A stretch of 64,000 nucleotides of DNA from Simkaniaceae bacterium (GCA_018399055.1 CP073762.1:682001-746000), one strand, 5' to 3'; positions 50,713 to 59,326 are shown, counted from the first letter of the stretch. The notes: generated from the sequence alone by a model not told the origin. A program made the numbers and translations.

Positions 50713-50767
50713 GACTGTAAATCCATCGACTTCGGTCTCCGTCAGTTCGAGTCTGACCACCCCCATT
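50713..50767 (+). repeat. Attachment-site direct repeat, right copy (partial tRNA-Tyr)
   Basis: 55 bases identical to the 3' part of tRNA-Tyr (49041-49095), without the 5' half, so it cannot form a tRNA. It marks the right end of the insertion. Confidence 0.85.
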
Positions 50768-50801
50768 TCCCCTTTTTAGTTTTTGGAATGAAGCTATTGC
50801 T

Positions 50802-50830
50802 TTGACTCAAATTCTATGAAAGAGTACACT
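50802..50830 (+). promoter_or_regulatory. Sigma-70-type promoter of the secreted cupin gene
   Basis: TTGACT (50802-50807) and TACACT (50825-50830) are separated by 17 bases, 30 bases before the ATG of the cupin gene at 50860. It fits the housekeeping consensus with one mismatch in the -35 and one in the -10 box. Confidence 0.6.
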
Positions 50831-50859
50831 ACTCGCGTAGCCTTTGGAGGAGTGTTCTG

Positions 50860-51468
50860 ATGAAAAAATTTCTGGTTATGTTTGCTTGCCTGTTATCCTT
50901 TGGTCTCCATACGCTTGAATATGAGCGACAGTTTGAAAATGATCAGATTTGTGTTAGCAAAGTAAAAGTGTTGCCCCATGAAAAAATAGATGAGCATCGC
51001 GATGACTATTCTCAAATGATTATCGCCTTAAAGGGTGGCACGATCACACGCATTGAACAGGATGGGCGGTTGATCGATGTGGATTTTCCAACAGGTGCAA
51101 CTGTTTTTCGTAAGGCTGATCCAGAAGGAGAGCTTCATCGGGCTGTGAATAATTCTTCTGAAACAGTAGAGTTAATCGTTATTCAATTTAAAGAGGGTAC
51201 CAAAGATTCTAAAGAGAATAGAAAACTAGCAGTGGGTGCTGGTAATGATCCTTATGAAGTCGCTGTAGATATAAGAATTGATTGTCCAATGAGTGAAGAA
51301 CTACAGGCGTTTAGAGATTCTATTCCTGTAGGAGGACCCTGTGTCGCAAATTTTGAAGAGTGGAAGCTCTCCTTTATTGAAAATATGACTAAACTGATCC
51401 AGCTAGTCGAAAGTGAGCAAGTGGCTAATTCAAACTGGTCTGTTCACGTGGACCCTATTAAGGATTGA
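50860..51468 (+). CDS. Secreted cupin-domain protein
   Basis: 202-residue protein with signal peptide MKKFLVMFACLLSFGLHTLE. GGAGGAG lies 9 bases upstream of the ATG. The central part (about 35-115) reads like a cupin barrel: VLPHEKIDEHRDDYSQMIIA, LKGGTITRIEQDGRLIDVDF, PTGATVFRKADPEGELHRAV with the metal-type His residues, and ETVELIVIQFKEG. The C-terminal ~70 residues have two cysteines that may form a disulfide. Enzymatic or binding role unknown. First gene after the tRNA-Tyr insertion. Confidence 0.7.
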   Translation: MKKFLVMFACLLSFGLHTLEYERQFENDQICVSKVKVLPHEKIDEHRDDYSQMIIALKGGTITRIEQDGRLIDVDFPTGATVFRKADPEGELHRAVNNSSETVELIVIQFKEGTKDSKENRKLAVGAGNDPYEVAVDIRIDCPMSEELQAFRDSIPVGGPCVANFEEWKLSFIENMTKLIQLVESEQVANSNWSVHVDPIKD

Positions 51469-51607
51469 GAACCTGATCGTGTACGTATATGTTTCTTTCG
51501 TATTTGTTTTAATCCTATGATTTCAAGACGAATTTTGACAAACTAGCTGCTGTTGAGATGAAATCTTTCCATCAAAAGAAGAAGGTTAACAGAAAAAGGA
51601 TAAGAGG

Positions 51608-52144
51608 ATGTTTTTATCTAGAAATTTCATGAAATTGGTGTTGTTTATTCTCCTTATTTCGGGTTTGTTTGCAAATGAATCCTCTTCAAGCGAAAAGATT
51701 TTGGAGAAAATACAGGACCGATTTTCTCACCAAGGTGTTTTAAAACACAGAGATGGATTTGTATATGTGGATATCGATGATGAGTACGTCCATAGTCTAA
51801 ACCGGTTGATCATAACAGAAGCATTTGAAGCTCCCCCATACTTTGGTGATGCTAGTTTGGTTGGAGCGCATATTTCGGTGATTTATCCAGGGGAGTTAAA
51901 TCAACACGAAGCAGAAAAGATTGAAGAATATGGTCAAATAATAGAGTTTATTCCTCAATCTTGTGAAGTGGCATCTCCTATAAAGTGGAAGGGTATTGAT
52001 AAAGTCTATTTGGTGACTGTAGAGTCGCTTCAGCTTAACTGTCTTCGAGAAAAATATGGTCTACCACCCTTAGAACATGCCTTTCATATCACCATTGGGG
52101 TAAAGTTCGGCGAGCATAATATGGACTTTCCCTCAAGTGATTAG
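51608..52144 (+). CDS. Secreted 2H-phosphoesterase-like protein
   Basis: 178-residue protein. The N-terminus MKLVLFILLISGLFANESSS is a signal peptide (ATG at 51608 or the internal one at 51629). Two HxSx/HxTx-type motifs, GAHISVIYPG near residue 93 and HAFHITIGVK near 165, are spaced as in the 2H phosphoesterase superfamily, whose paired His residues cleave cyclic phosphodiesters or RNA ends. AAAAGGATAAGAGG precedes the start. Secreted 2H enzymes are rare, so the role is open. Convergent with the multicopper oxidase gene, 12 bases away. The 139-base gap upstream shows a TTGACA at 51535-51540 but no good -10 box. Confidence 0.6.
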   Translation: MFLSRNFMKLVLFILLISGLFANESSSSEKILEKIQDRFSHQGVLKHRDGFVYVDIDDEYVHSLNRLIITEAFEAPPYFGDASLVGAHISVIYPGELNQHEAEKIEEYGQIIEFIPQSCEVASPIKWKGIDKVYLVTVESLQLNCLREKYGLPPLEHAFHITIGVKFGEHNMDFPSSD

Positions 52145-52156
52145 AAGTTGGGTTTG

Positions 52157-53467
52157 CTACTGGCGGTCAAGGGTGATCCCGTCTTTTAGTAGATCTCCTT
52201 GGGTTGCCGGAGCAGCGATGGATCCTCTTGGGAAAGCATAGGGTCCTGGGTCTTTATAGTGATCGGTTTTTTCTCTAACTCTTAGAATGTTGGCCATTCC
52301 TCCAAAGACTGTTTGTCCAAATGGGCCATCATAGCCAAGCATGGGGATGCTATTTGAGGGGATCGGCATCCCTGTTTTTGTCATATCGCGCATGCCTGTG
52401 GTTCCCATTGTCATATACCCAGGGATTAGCTGCCTGACTTTTTCATCAAAGTCGCCAACTTGCATTCCGACCATGTTAGGAAAGGCATGTCCCATTTGAT
52501 TCATTGTATGATGGGTCATATGGCAATGAAAAATCCAATCTCCTGGGTTGTTCGCCGAAAACTCAATAACTTTTGCTGCCCCTACCGGTACAAGGACTGT
52601 GGTTTCGGGAAGGAGTACGGACGGATCTTTTGCCCAGCCTCCGTCAGACCCTATGATTTTGAATGAATAGCCATGTAAATGGATGGGGTGGTGGTCCATT
52701 GCGCTTAGGTTGCCATAACGAATCCAAACAGTGTCTCCTAATTCTGCAACAAGAGGCTCTGTTGCTGGCATGACTTTCCCATTCATTGTTAAGATATTGA
52801 AATCCATTTTTAGAGTATTTGGTCTCGCTGTTCCTACATCGATATTCCATTCATGCAGCATAATTGCAAAATCTCGGGTAGGCCGTTTGCAAGGATCAGA
52901 TTCTCTTTTATGAACAAGAATCATTCCGGTGAGGCCCATTCCCTCTTGGGTCATGGGGTCAAAATGGGGGTGATACATGAAGGTGCCGCTATCAGGAAAA
53001 GTGAACTCATACAAAAATGTTTCTCCAGGAGGAATAGCAGGTTGCGTGACCCCTGCAACCCCATCCATCCCGCAAGGAAGTAAAACACCATGCCAATGAA
53101 CTGAAGAGGGAGCAGGGAGTTTATTGGTTACATAAATTCTAACCCGATCTCCTTCTGCAAGCTCAATCATTGGACCTGGAACAGAGCCGTTGAACCCCCA
53201 AGTATGAATTTTGAAATTTGGAGAGACCTCCCACTCAATTGGCTCAGCAATTAAGTGAAACACTTTTGTTCCATCTACTATTTTGTATGTAGCAGTGGAT
53301 CCATTGGGGACAACTGCAGGGGTATAATCTATGTTTGGTATGCCGGGGGGGAGATGTTCTTTTTCAGCTTGAGCCCAAGGTCTAGAGGGAAATGCTTCTT
53401 CTCCGTAAGAGGGTGTGGAAAATAGAAGGATCATCAGTAATGGAAGCGCATTGAAATAATTACTCAT
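52157..53467 (-). CDS. Multicopper oxidase
   Basis: 436-residue periplasmic oxidase with signal peptide (MSNYFNALPLLMILLFSTPS, then YGEE). All four copper-binding motifs are seen: SVHWHGVLLPCGMDGVAG, FMYHPHFDPMTQEGMGLTGM, HHPIHLHGYSFKII and IFHCHMTHHTMNQMGHAF. It resembles CopA/CumA-type copper-resistance oxidases that convert Cu(I) to Cu(II). Start overlaps the TolC-like gene by 8 bases; they form an operon with the small lipoprotein. Convergent with the 2H-like gene. Confidence 0.95.
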   Translation of the reverse strand: MSNYFNALPLLMILLFSTPSYGEEAFPSRPWAQAEKEHLPPGIPNIDYTPAVVPNGSTATYKIVDGTKVFHLIAEPIEWEVSPNFKIHTWGFNGSVPGPMIELAEGDRVRIYVTNKLPAPSSVHWHGVLLPCGMDGVAGVTQPAIPPGETFLYEFTFPDSGTFMYHPHFDPMTQEGMGLTGMILVHKRESDPCKRPTRDFAIMLHEWNIDVGTARPNTLKMDFNILTMNGKVMPATEPLVAELGDTVWIRYGNLSAMDHHPIHLHGYSFKIIGSDGGWAKDPSVLLPETTVLVPVGAAKVIEFSANNPGDWIFHCHMTHHTMNQMGHAFPNMVGMQVGDFDEKVRQLIPGYMTMGTTGMRDMTKTGMPIPSNSIPMLGYDGPFGQTVFGGMANILRVREKTDHYKDPGPYAFPRGSIAAPATQGDLLKDGITLDRQ

Positions 53468-54860
53468 AATGCTTCCTCAGGGGAGTTTCAAAAGGTCGTT
53501 TCCCAAGAACGTGGCCTTGCAGAAGGGTTTGCAAGATGACTTTTGAAATCCAATAGTCCTGTTGCATCTGAATATGCTGAATCTCTTTTCTTAATTCACT
53601 CTGCTTTGCTGAGAGGAGATGAAATATCCCAAGTTGCATGGCATTATGTTGTAAAAGGGTGGAGTGTGTTATTTGCTTGGCTAGAGGAACAATGACTTTT
53701 TCTAAATACTGACACTGCCTATATGTATTAAGCATTGTAAATCGTGACGAGCGAGCTTTTGATCGAATGTCAATTGCGAGATGGGTGAATTGGTTCCATT
53801 GTTGCAAGATCTTTGCTTGAGCCTTAGCTGAATTTGCCATGCCGAAGTCAAAGAGGGGAATTGCTATATTAAAAGCTGGCCCTACAAACCAAACACCGTC
53901 ATCGCGCTCTGAGCTTACGCCAACGTCCAACTGTGGAAATACTAATTTGGAGGTGTCAATTCCAAATCCGGCGGCAGTTGCCAGTAGCTCTTTATAGGAA
54001 ACTTTCAAATCAATACTGTTTGCAATCGCATTGTTTTCTATATGACTGTAATCATCCACTCTTTCAGGGATTGTAGGAAGTTCACAATTGCTCTTCCAGT
54101 CAATTTGATGGCCCCAAAGTCCCATGAGAATATTCAGCTTTTCCCTTGCTTCTAAAACTGTAATTTCCCAAGAAGCTAGCTCGAGCTTTTCTTGCTCATA
54201 TAAAGAGCGTTCCATAGAGACTTCTAACTCTGTTATATTTCCAGCATCAAATAGTTTTTGGGCGGCTTCATAAGATAACTGAGTGGCTAAAAGAATTTGT
54301 TTTTTTAAATTCCAAATGCTTTCTGAGGCTTGCAGGGTATAAAAAGCAATTTTTGTTTCTGCAATAACATCCAAAATTTGGATGATGACCATGGCTTTAG
54401 TTGCTTCTAATTCAGCTTGAGCCATTCTTTTTTTCAAAGGGATCAAAAGGACCTCTAAAAAATTCTGAATTAAGCTCATATCAATCAAGTCTGTGACACT
54501 AGTTTTAGTAGAAAATCGATAGGAAAATGAAAAGATGGGGTTTTTTAGTAACCCAGCCTGTGCAAGTTGTGCCTTAGCAATTCCAAGACTTTCATAGATC
54601 GCTTGAAGATTTAAATTGTTAAGTAGAGCAATCTGAACGGCAAAATCATCGGTTAGCTCTTTTTGGAGCAATTCTTCCATAGAAATGGGAGCTACTTTGC
54701 CTTCTAAAGAGGAGTCCCAGTAAATGCTTCGGCCTGTAAGTTTGGCAACGTCTTCCTGGACCTGGTTAAAAGAGGGCTGAGGGTTTGTATCGACCCTCAT
54801 ACACCCACTGGTGAGTAGTATTAGGAGAAAGAATACCGAAGTCCTTTTAATGATGATCAT
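53460..54860 (-). CDS. TolC-like outer-membrane efflux lipoprotein
   Basis: 466 residues. The N-terminus SVFFLLILLTSGCMRV carries a lipobox (TSGC). The rest is the OEP fold: coiled-coil helices with ALLNNLNLQAIYESLGIAKA, AQLAQAGLLKNPIFSFSYRF, then the repeat after about 250 with DLKVSYKELLATAAGFGIDT and DVGVSSERDDGVWFVGPAFN, GPAFNIAIPLFDFG. It would be the outer-membrane exit duct of an efflux pump; no RND or fusion protein is next to it. In copper loci this combination with a multicopper oxidase is common (PcoA/PcoB, CusC). Start lies in the small lipoprotein's last codons. Confidence 0.9.
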   Translation of the reverse strand: MIIIKRTSVFFLLILLTSGCMRVDTNPQPSFNQVQEDVAKLTGRSIYWDSSLEGKVAPISMEELLQKELTDDFAVQIALLNNLNLQAIYESLGIAKAQLAQAGLLKNPIFSFSYRFSTKTSVTDLIDMSLIQNFLEVLLIPLKKRMAQAELEATKAMVIIQILDVIAETKIAFYTLQASESIWNLKKQILLATQLSYEAAQKLFDAGNITELEVSMERSLYEQEKLELASWEITVLEAREKLNILMGLWGHQIDWKSNCELPTIPERVDDYSHIENNAIANSIDLKVSYKELLATAAGFGIDTSKLVFPQLDVGVSSERDDGVWFVGPAFNIAIPLFDFGMANSAKAQAKILQQWNQFTHLAIDIRSKARSSRFTMLNTYRQCQYLEKVIVPLAKQITHSTLLQHNAMQLGIFHLLSAKQSELRKEIQHIQMQQDYWISKVILQTLLQGHVLGKRPFETPLRKHYE

Positions 54861-55047
54861 GACTCTCTTTCAGTTCAATCCTATCGCTTTTACCGATGTT
54901 CAGTATTGGTGATAATTCTATTTGAGAAATAGGAGTATTAGAAGAAGCTGGATGGTTATCACTTTGAACGGGGATTTTATAACTTGCACACCCTGAGAAC
55001 AAAACAAAGATCAGCGAAATAAATATTCTAGATATGTGTACTTTCAT
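54847..55047 (-). CDS. Small lipoprotein upstream of the copper genes
   Basis: 66-residue lipoprotein: signal MKVHISRIFISLIFVLFSGC with lipobox FSGC, then a short polar chain ending ESHDHH. The last His codons overlap the ATG of the TolC-like gene (CATGATCATCATTAA), so the His tail is partly a by-product of that overlap. It may bind copper, but this is speculative. First gene of the operon lipoprotein - TolC-like - multicopper oxidase. Confidence 0.5.
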   Translation of the reverse strand: MKVHISRIFISLIFVLFSGCASYKIPVQSDNHPASSNTPISQIELSPILNIGKSDRIELKESHDHH

Positions 55048-55137
55048 AAGCTTTGTTTAATAAAAATGCAGATTTATAATCAAACTTCAAGATGAAACTG
55101 TGGTCTATTACACTGAGTATTTGATGTTCTGATATAG

Positions 55138-55165
55138 AAAAAAGCAAGGCCCGGGAGGGCCTTGC
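55138..55165 (-). terminator. Rho-independent terminator of the MOMP-like gene
   Basis: On the minus strand a 9-bp stem GCAAGGCCC/GGGCCTTGC with a 4-base loop is followed by six T, 32 bases after the stop of the gene at 55197. A textbook terminator. Confidence 0.92.
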
Positions 55166-55196
55166 CAAGTTCTGCAAAATAAAGGGAGAAGTAGTT

Positions 55197-56402
55197 TTAG
55201 AAGTCGAAACGGAGTCCCGCATTAAGACCACTGTATGTCAGGTCACCTCTGGGGTGCCAGTCTGTGGTAATAAAGTAGGTTTCCAATTGATTCCACCAGT
55301 ATTGGCTTTCCCATCCAATGTTGAATCCTAGGTAATAATCGTTCGAAAAGCAATACCCCCATTCAAGACCAATAGCCATTTCTGCCATAGCTCTTAAACG
55401 AGAATAGTCATTGTGTCTAAGAGGATAGCTATCGATACCTGTTGAATTAAAGGGAGGAACAGGCTGACGCTCGAATGAAAATTTTGTCGTAGAGTCGTAT
55501 TCTCCATAGATAAGAGCTCCTGCAAATTTTCCATAGAGGCTGAATCCCCAACCGATGTGAAGGTAAGAGTCAAAGCCCATTCGAGGCCCCACAGCCCAGA
55601 AATCAGAATTTGTTCGCATGCTTCCAGAAGAAATCAGGTTGCCTGCTTCACTATCGATCAAATTTGTATAAGCCACGTCATAATGCATATCAATCCAAGC
55701 AGCTTTCAAACCAAAATGTGGACGCATAGAGAATCGCTTACTAAAAAAATAGTCATATCCAAACTCTAAATCAATAGAGTTGAGTCGAACTTTCCAGTCA
55801 GCTTTAGCTGTTGTTGAGACGTCAAAGTTATAAACGGTATTCGAAACGCTTTGGAAACGAGTTGCAACTTGGCTGAGCGGTCGAGCATCATTTCCTGAAC
55901 TATCTGATACGTTAGAATAGTGATAGGTCCACGCAAGATTTACATCCCAATTTGAGTGGCCAAAGTCATAACCTATGCCAACACGAACTCCAGGGTCATA
56001 TTCAAAATCTGGCTCTCTAAATTCTGCACTAGTGGAAAGCAAGATATTGTCTCCATTAGTCTGGAGGACATACTCAAGGGAATCCATATTGGCACGCCAA
56101 TAAAGAAAGTCTGCTTGAATAGTAAAACCACAGTCCATGCAACCATGGGCAGAGTGCATGGTCATATCTTGGTTTTTTCCACTTTGTTGTGTCATCTGAC
56201 TTTCAGTACTTGATCCGTAGTTGGGACTATAGCTTGAGCTATTTTGAGAATGAGAAGTGAGATTTTCAAATAGTTTGGAATGCTCTTCTAGAGCAATTTC
56301 GATTTGTGAAATTCGTGATTCAGAAATTTCGGTTTCCTGGTCACAGAAAGCTGTTGTAGAAAGGGCCGTACAAAGAGCCGTTATCGAGTAAAAAAGTTTC
56401 AT
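55197..56402 (-). CDS. MOMP-like outer-membrane barrel (Legionella/Simkania type)
   Basis: 401 residues from the ATG at 56402, which has AGGAG 9 bases upstream; the frame is open up to 56471. MKLFYSITALCTALSTTAFC is the signal peptide. Next come a coiled-coil-like segment (SRISQIEIALEEHSKLFENL), a Ser/Gln-rich linker and HGCMDCGFTIQADFLYWRAN, the N-terminal mark of Legionella-type MOMPs. The following barrel ends GLNAGLRFDF with terminal Phe. Chlamydia-related Simkania has many such proteins in place of classical OmpA. Likely a porin. Own terminator downstream. Confidence 0.8.
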   Translation of the reverse strand: MKLFYSITALCTALSTTAFCDQETEISESRISQIEIALEEHSKLFENLTSHSQNSSSYSPNYGSSTESQMTQQSGKNQDMTMHSAHGCMDCGFTIQADFLYWRANMDSLEYVLQTNGDNILLSTSAEFREPDFEYDPGVRVGIGYDFGHSNWDVNLAWTYHYSNVSDSSGNDARPLSQVATRFQSVSNTVYNFDVSTTAKADWKVRLNSIDLEFGYDYFFSKRFSMRPHFGLKAAWIDMHYDVAYTNLIDSEAGNLISSGSMRTNSDFWAVGPRMGFDSYLHIGWGFSLYGKFAGALIYGEYDSTTKFSFERQPVPPFNSTGIDSYPLRHNDYSRLRAMAEMAIGLEWGYCFSNDYYLGFNIGWESQYWWNQLETYFITTDWHPRGDLTYSGLNAGLRFDF

Positions 56403-56657
56403 AGGAAAACTCCTGCTAACGTTGTAGATAAGTTGTTTTGCACTATCGAATACTTTGGTAAATTTTTTCAAGAAAAGAATAGTTATTTCTGGAAGAGGGG
56501 TAAAATTCAGAGTGAACCAAGACCCTCAAAACCCTAATTCAAATTTTATAAATAGCTGACTATTAATATAATGCGATTTATTAGGTTGCAAAAATATTAA
56601 GAATCTGTTAAGATTTAACTTGAGGGGCTCTGTCCCCATAAATTTTGGACGTAATAT

Positions 56658-57500
56658 ATGGTAAGTAAGGCAATTGAACAGATTCTTGATTTTGAGGAAG
56701 ATACGCGTCTTGCAAGTCGAGATCCTCTCGTACGCGAATGGAATATTGAAATTCTTGATCAAATCGTCCAGAATCTCATTGCAGATTTCCCTTTGAGACC
56801 CTCGGGGGAAGACCTTAAGGTATATGGCCTGCTAAAAAAGAGAATGGAGCATTTTTCTGAAGAGTTCGAAGACGAGCGTTTCAGAGATCATGTCTCTACC
56901 CTTATAAAGAAGATTGCTTCTTACCGAAGTGGTAGGATTCATTCTGTTCAAGGGATTCTTCGTCATCCTATGACAGAAAAAATTGTGGGTTTCAGAGGAT
57001 CGCTTGAAGAGAACTCTCCTTCATGGTTTCGTTTGAAGTTGATTGGATATATTCGAAATGAATTGACCCCTGCGATACTGAATGTGAAAACAAGTGGTGA
57101 ACGGGATTGGTTACATCCGATTCTTGAAAACCTGGTGCAAATCGGTCAAGTATTAGAACCCTTTGATATTGACGGGTCCTATGATGATGAGATGCGCGAT
57201 TCGATTAAACAGTTTTTGTTTAAGGGAATCACAACGCATCAGATTTATCAAAACCTACTCATCTATCAAAAAGGAACCATCGATCATTCTAATGTCGAAT
57301 TATGCGTTGAAGCTGCGGATGGAATCAACATGTTTATTTTGGATCATCTTGTTCCTTTTTTAAAGGATCCCGATGTAGAGCCAAGCCGTCTCGAGGTGGA
57401 AATAATTACGAACCATCTTCAAATTTTGAACGATGAATTTTCTATTCATCAAAAGAATCTTTTTAGTCCATCAATCAATATCCTCAAAAGTTTTTTGTAA
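56658..57500 (+). CDS. Hypothetical helical protein
   Basis: 280-residue soluble protein, alpha-helical throughout by composition, with no signal peptide or membrane segment and no recognised motif. Segments include AIEQILDFEEDTRLASRDPL, REWNIEILDQIVQNLIADFP and NELTPAILNVKTSGERDWLH. ATG at 56658 without a clear Shine-Dalgarno. It lies 40 bases upstream of the SET-domain gene on the same strand, so the two may be co-expressed and it could be an effector or chaperone partner. I cannot assign it. The 186-base gap upstream is AT-rich, with one short GGGG/CCCC hairpin near 56622. Confidence 0.5.
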   Translation: MVSKAIEQILDFEEDTRLASRDPLVREWNIEILDQIVQNLIADFPLRPSGEDLKVYGLLKKRMEHFSEEFEDERFRDHVSTLIKKIASYRSGRIHSVQGILRHPMTEKIVGFRGSLEENSPSWFRLKLIGYIRNELTPAILNVKTSGERDWLHPILENLVQIGQVLEPFDIDGSYDDEMRDSIKQFLFKGITTHQIYQNLLIYQKGTIDHSNVELCVEAADGINMFILDHLVPFLKDPDVEPSRLEVEIITNHLQILNDEFSIHQKNLFSPSINILKSFL

Positions 57501-57540
57501 TTTGTTGCAATTATAAATCCTTTAATTTAGTCATTGGATT

Positions 57541-58158
57541 ATGCAACTAAAAAGGAAAGTGGATCCTATGTATAAAAACTATTTCGGAATTGAGACGCCC
57601 ATTGTTTATTTAGAAGACCTCAAAATTCCAAAGAAAATTGAAGAGCGTTTTAAGCGGTCTTGGAAGCGGTTTTTCAAAAAGGCTGAACCGATGGTCTCTG
57701 AATTTCGAGGAGAGCGCTTTGATGCTTTTTTTCGCCAGCTTAAAAAAGATGGATGTGATGAAAGGTATAATCGTCGTATCAGTATCCGATTTATCAATCC
57801 TGTCGTTGGATATGGTGTTTTTGCGAAGGAAGATATCCCTCCTTATTCTACGCTATGTCAGTACACAGGTTTGTTAATGATCGATGATGAGATTGATCCT
57901 GATCATGACAGCACTTTTTCTTTTACTGATTATAAGACATTTTCTATTGATGCTGCCAAGCATGGAAACTGGGCACGGTTCATGAATCATTGCGCCGAGG
58001 GAGAAAAAAAGAATAATGCAATTCCTTGGGAGCATTATTTGGAAGAAGGTCCTCGGATCGTTTTCACTTCCGGTCAACATGGGATTAAAAAGGGAAAGCA
58101 GATTCTCTATTCTTATGGAGATGACTACTGGGTCGATAAAAAGTGCGTCAAGTTTTAG
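57541..58158 (+). CDS. SET-domain protein methyltransferase (NUE-like)
   Basis: 205-residue SET-domain protein. The SAM- and lysine-binding motifs are all seen: NPVVGYGVFAKEDIPPYSTL with YTG, the signature NWARFMNHCAEGEKKNNAIP (RFxNHC), and the C-terminal KGKQILYSYGDDYW with YGDDYW standing for the catalytic Tyr segment. In Chlamydia a SET protein (NUE, CT737) next to yycJ/ftsK is secreted into the host and methylates histones. This gene is elsewhere in the window but has the same build, so a host-directed histone or own-protein methyltransferase is likely. Alternative start: ATG at 57568. Ends overlapping the next convergent gene by 4 bases. Confidence 0.88.
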   Translation: MQLKRKVDPMYKNYFGIETPIVYLEDLKIPKKIEERFKRSWKRFFKKAEPMVSEFRGERFDAFFRQLKKDGCDERYNRRISIRFINPVVGYGVFAKEDIPPYSTLCQYTGLLMIDDEIDPDHDSTFSFTDYKTFSIDAAKHGNWARFMNHCAEGEKKNNAIPWEHYLEEGPRIVFTSGQHGIKKGKQILYSYGDDYWVDKKCVKF

Positions 58159-58919
58159 ATGGTGTTACTAACCACTCTCCAAAACGTTCCTTGATTTTCA
58201 AATGAGAGGGAGCTTTTATTTGTAAAGCGTTTAAGCGCTTTTTGAATAGGGTATCCCTCATCTTTTCCCCAAAGAAAGTCATCACCACAAAGGATTCCGC
58301 CACTCATTTCAACATGAGGATACCAGGCTTCAAGATCTTGTAGAACGGAGTCTTCGTCGTGAGAAGCATCCACATAAATAAGGTCGATGGGAGGAAAGTG
58401 TTTTCTAGAAGCTTCAAGTGTTGTCATTCTAAGAGGGACGATTTGATCGGTCAGCCGCGTCCGGATGACGTTAGAAAGAAATTGGTTATAAAGCATGGAG
58501 CAGTCTTGAGTATGTTCTGCGGACCCTTGCCAGTGGTCTACGGCATAGACCGTGCCCCTTAAAGGAAGAAAAGTTGCCATAAAGATGGTAGAAATGCCAT
58601 GCCAACAGCCCAGCTCAACGACTGTTTCAATCTTATTCTTTCTTAGGATATTCCCCAACCCGACAACGGACTCTTGATTAAAAAAGGAGCTTCCTTCAAA
58701 AGGAAGCAGCTCTTTGACAAGGTGATAGGGTGAAGGGCGAAGAAATGAGGGCAGAGGAGAGAGTTGATAACCTCCTTGGCTAGACGGAGAAAGAATCTCT
58801 TGCCGAAGCAGCTCTTTTAAGGTTTTTTCAGAAATTCCAAGTCCATGGGGATGAGTAATTCTTCCTCCGAATAATTGAAATAACTTAATAGCACTAAGGA
58901 TGTTTCGATTCTCTGCCAT
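58155..58919 (-). CDS. Class I SAM-dependent methyltransferase (Methyltransf_24 type)
   Basis: 254 residues. The C-terminal ~170 form a Rossmann methyltransferase: VVELGCWHGISTIFMATFLP (motif I, about 99-118), GTVYAVDHWQGSAEHTQDCS, DLIYVDASHDEDSVLQDLEA (the YVDASHxxxxVxxDL pattern of the Methyltransf_24 group) and GGILCGDDFLWG. The N-terminal ~80 residues are a separate helical region, perhaps a small wHTH-like dimerisation module (LFQLFGGRITHPHGLGISEK). Substrate unknown; such enzymes often modify sugars or small molecules. Convergent with the SET gene, overlapping by 4 bases. Confidence 0.85.
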   Translation of the reverse strand: MAENRNILSAIKLFQLFGGRITHPHGLGISEKTLKELLRQEILSPSSQGGYQLSPLPSFLRPSPYHLVKELLPFEGSSFFNQESVVGLGNILRKNKIETVVELGCWHGISTIFMATFLPLRGTVYAVDHWQGSAEHTQDCSMLYNQFLSNVIRTRLTDQIVPLRMTTLEASRKHFPPIDLIYVDASHDEDSVLQDLEAWYPHVEMSGGILCGDDFLWGKDEGYPIQKALKRFTNKSSLSFENQGTFWRVVSNTI

Positions 58920-59100
58920 ATTAATATAACATATAACTAAAATAAAAATATAATTTCAAATCTTTACTAATTAATTTGGATATTATAATTAATAGATATA
59001 GGCTTAATTTATGTCTGTTGTTGCTTTTATTAGAAAGCTCAATGATGGGTTGCGATTCGAGCCTCGATAGAACTCAATAGACCTTGTTAGGAGTAAACAC

Positions 59101-59301
59101 ATGAAAAAGTTAGATACACTTGTTTGCGTTCTTCTCTGCATTGGTGGGTTAAACTGGGGTTTAATCGGATTGTTTGAATTCAATCTTGTTGAATACTTTG
59201 TTGGCAAAAGCTGGTTAGACAGACTGATTTACGTATTAATCGGTGCGTCTGCGGTTTACCAAGCAGTAGGCTGGAAACAAATTAAAAAACGCTGGAAGTA
59301 A
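59101..59301 (+). CDS. DUF378 small membrane protein 1
   Basis: 66 residues. The pattern MKKLDTLVCVLLCIGGLNWG, LIGLFEFNLVEYFVGKSWLD, RLIYVLIGASAVYQAVGWKQ is the DUF378 family: two membrane helices and the GGLNWGLIGLF motif. AGGAGT lies before the ATG. Function unknown. Followed by a paralogue 25 bases later. Confidence 0.88.
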   Translation: MKKLDTLVCVLLCIGGLNWGLIGLFEFNLVEYFVGKSWLDRLIYVLIGASAVYQAVGWKQIKKRWK

Positions 59302-59326
59302 GCATTTTAGCTGGAGGATTTCCGTA

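Noticed and set aside
50713-50767. Possible second tRNA-Tyr gene
   Set aside because: Only the 3' part is present; no acceptor 5' strand or D arm, so it is an attachment repeat.
54847-54870. His-rich C-terminus of the small lipoprotein as a dedicated copper site
   Set aside because: The His codons coincide with the overlapping start of the TolC-like gene, so the pattern may not be selected for copper.
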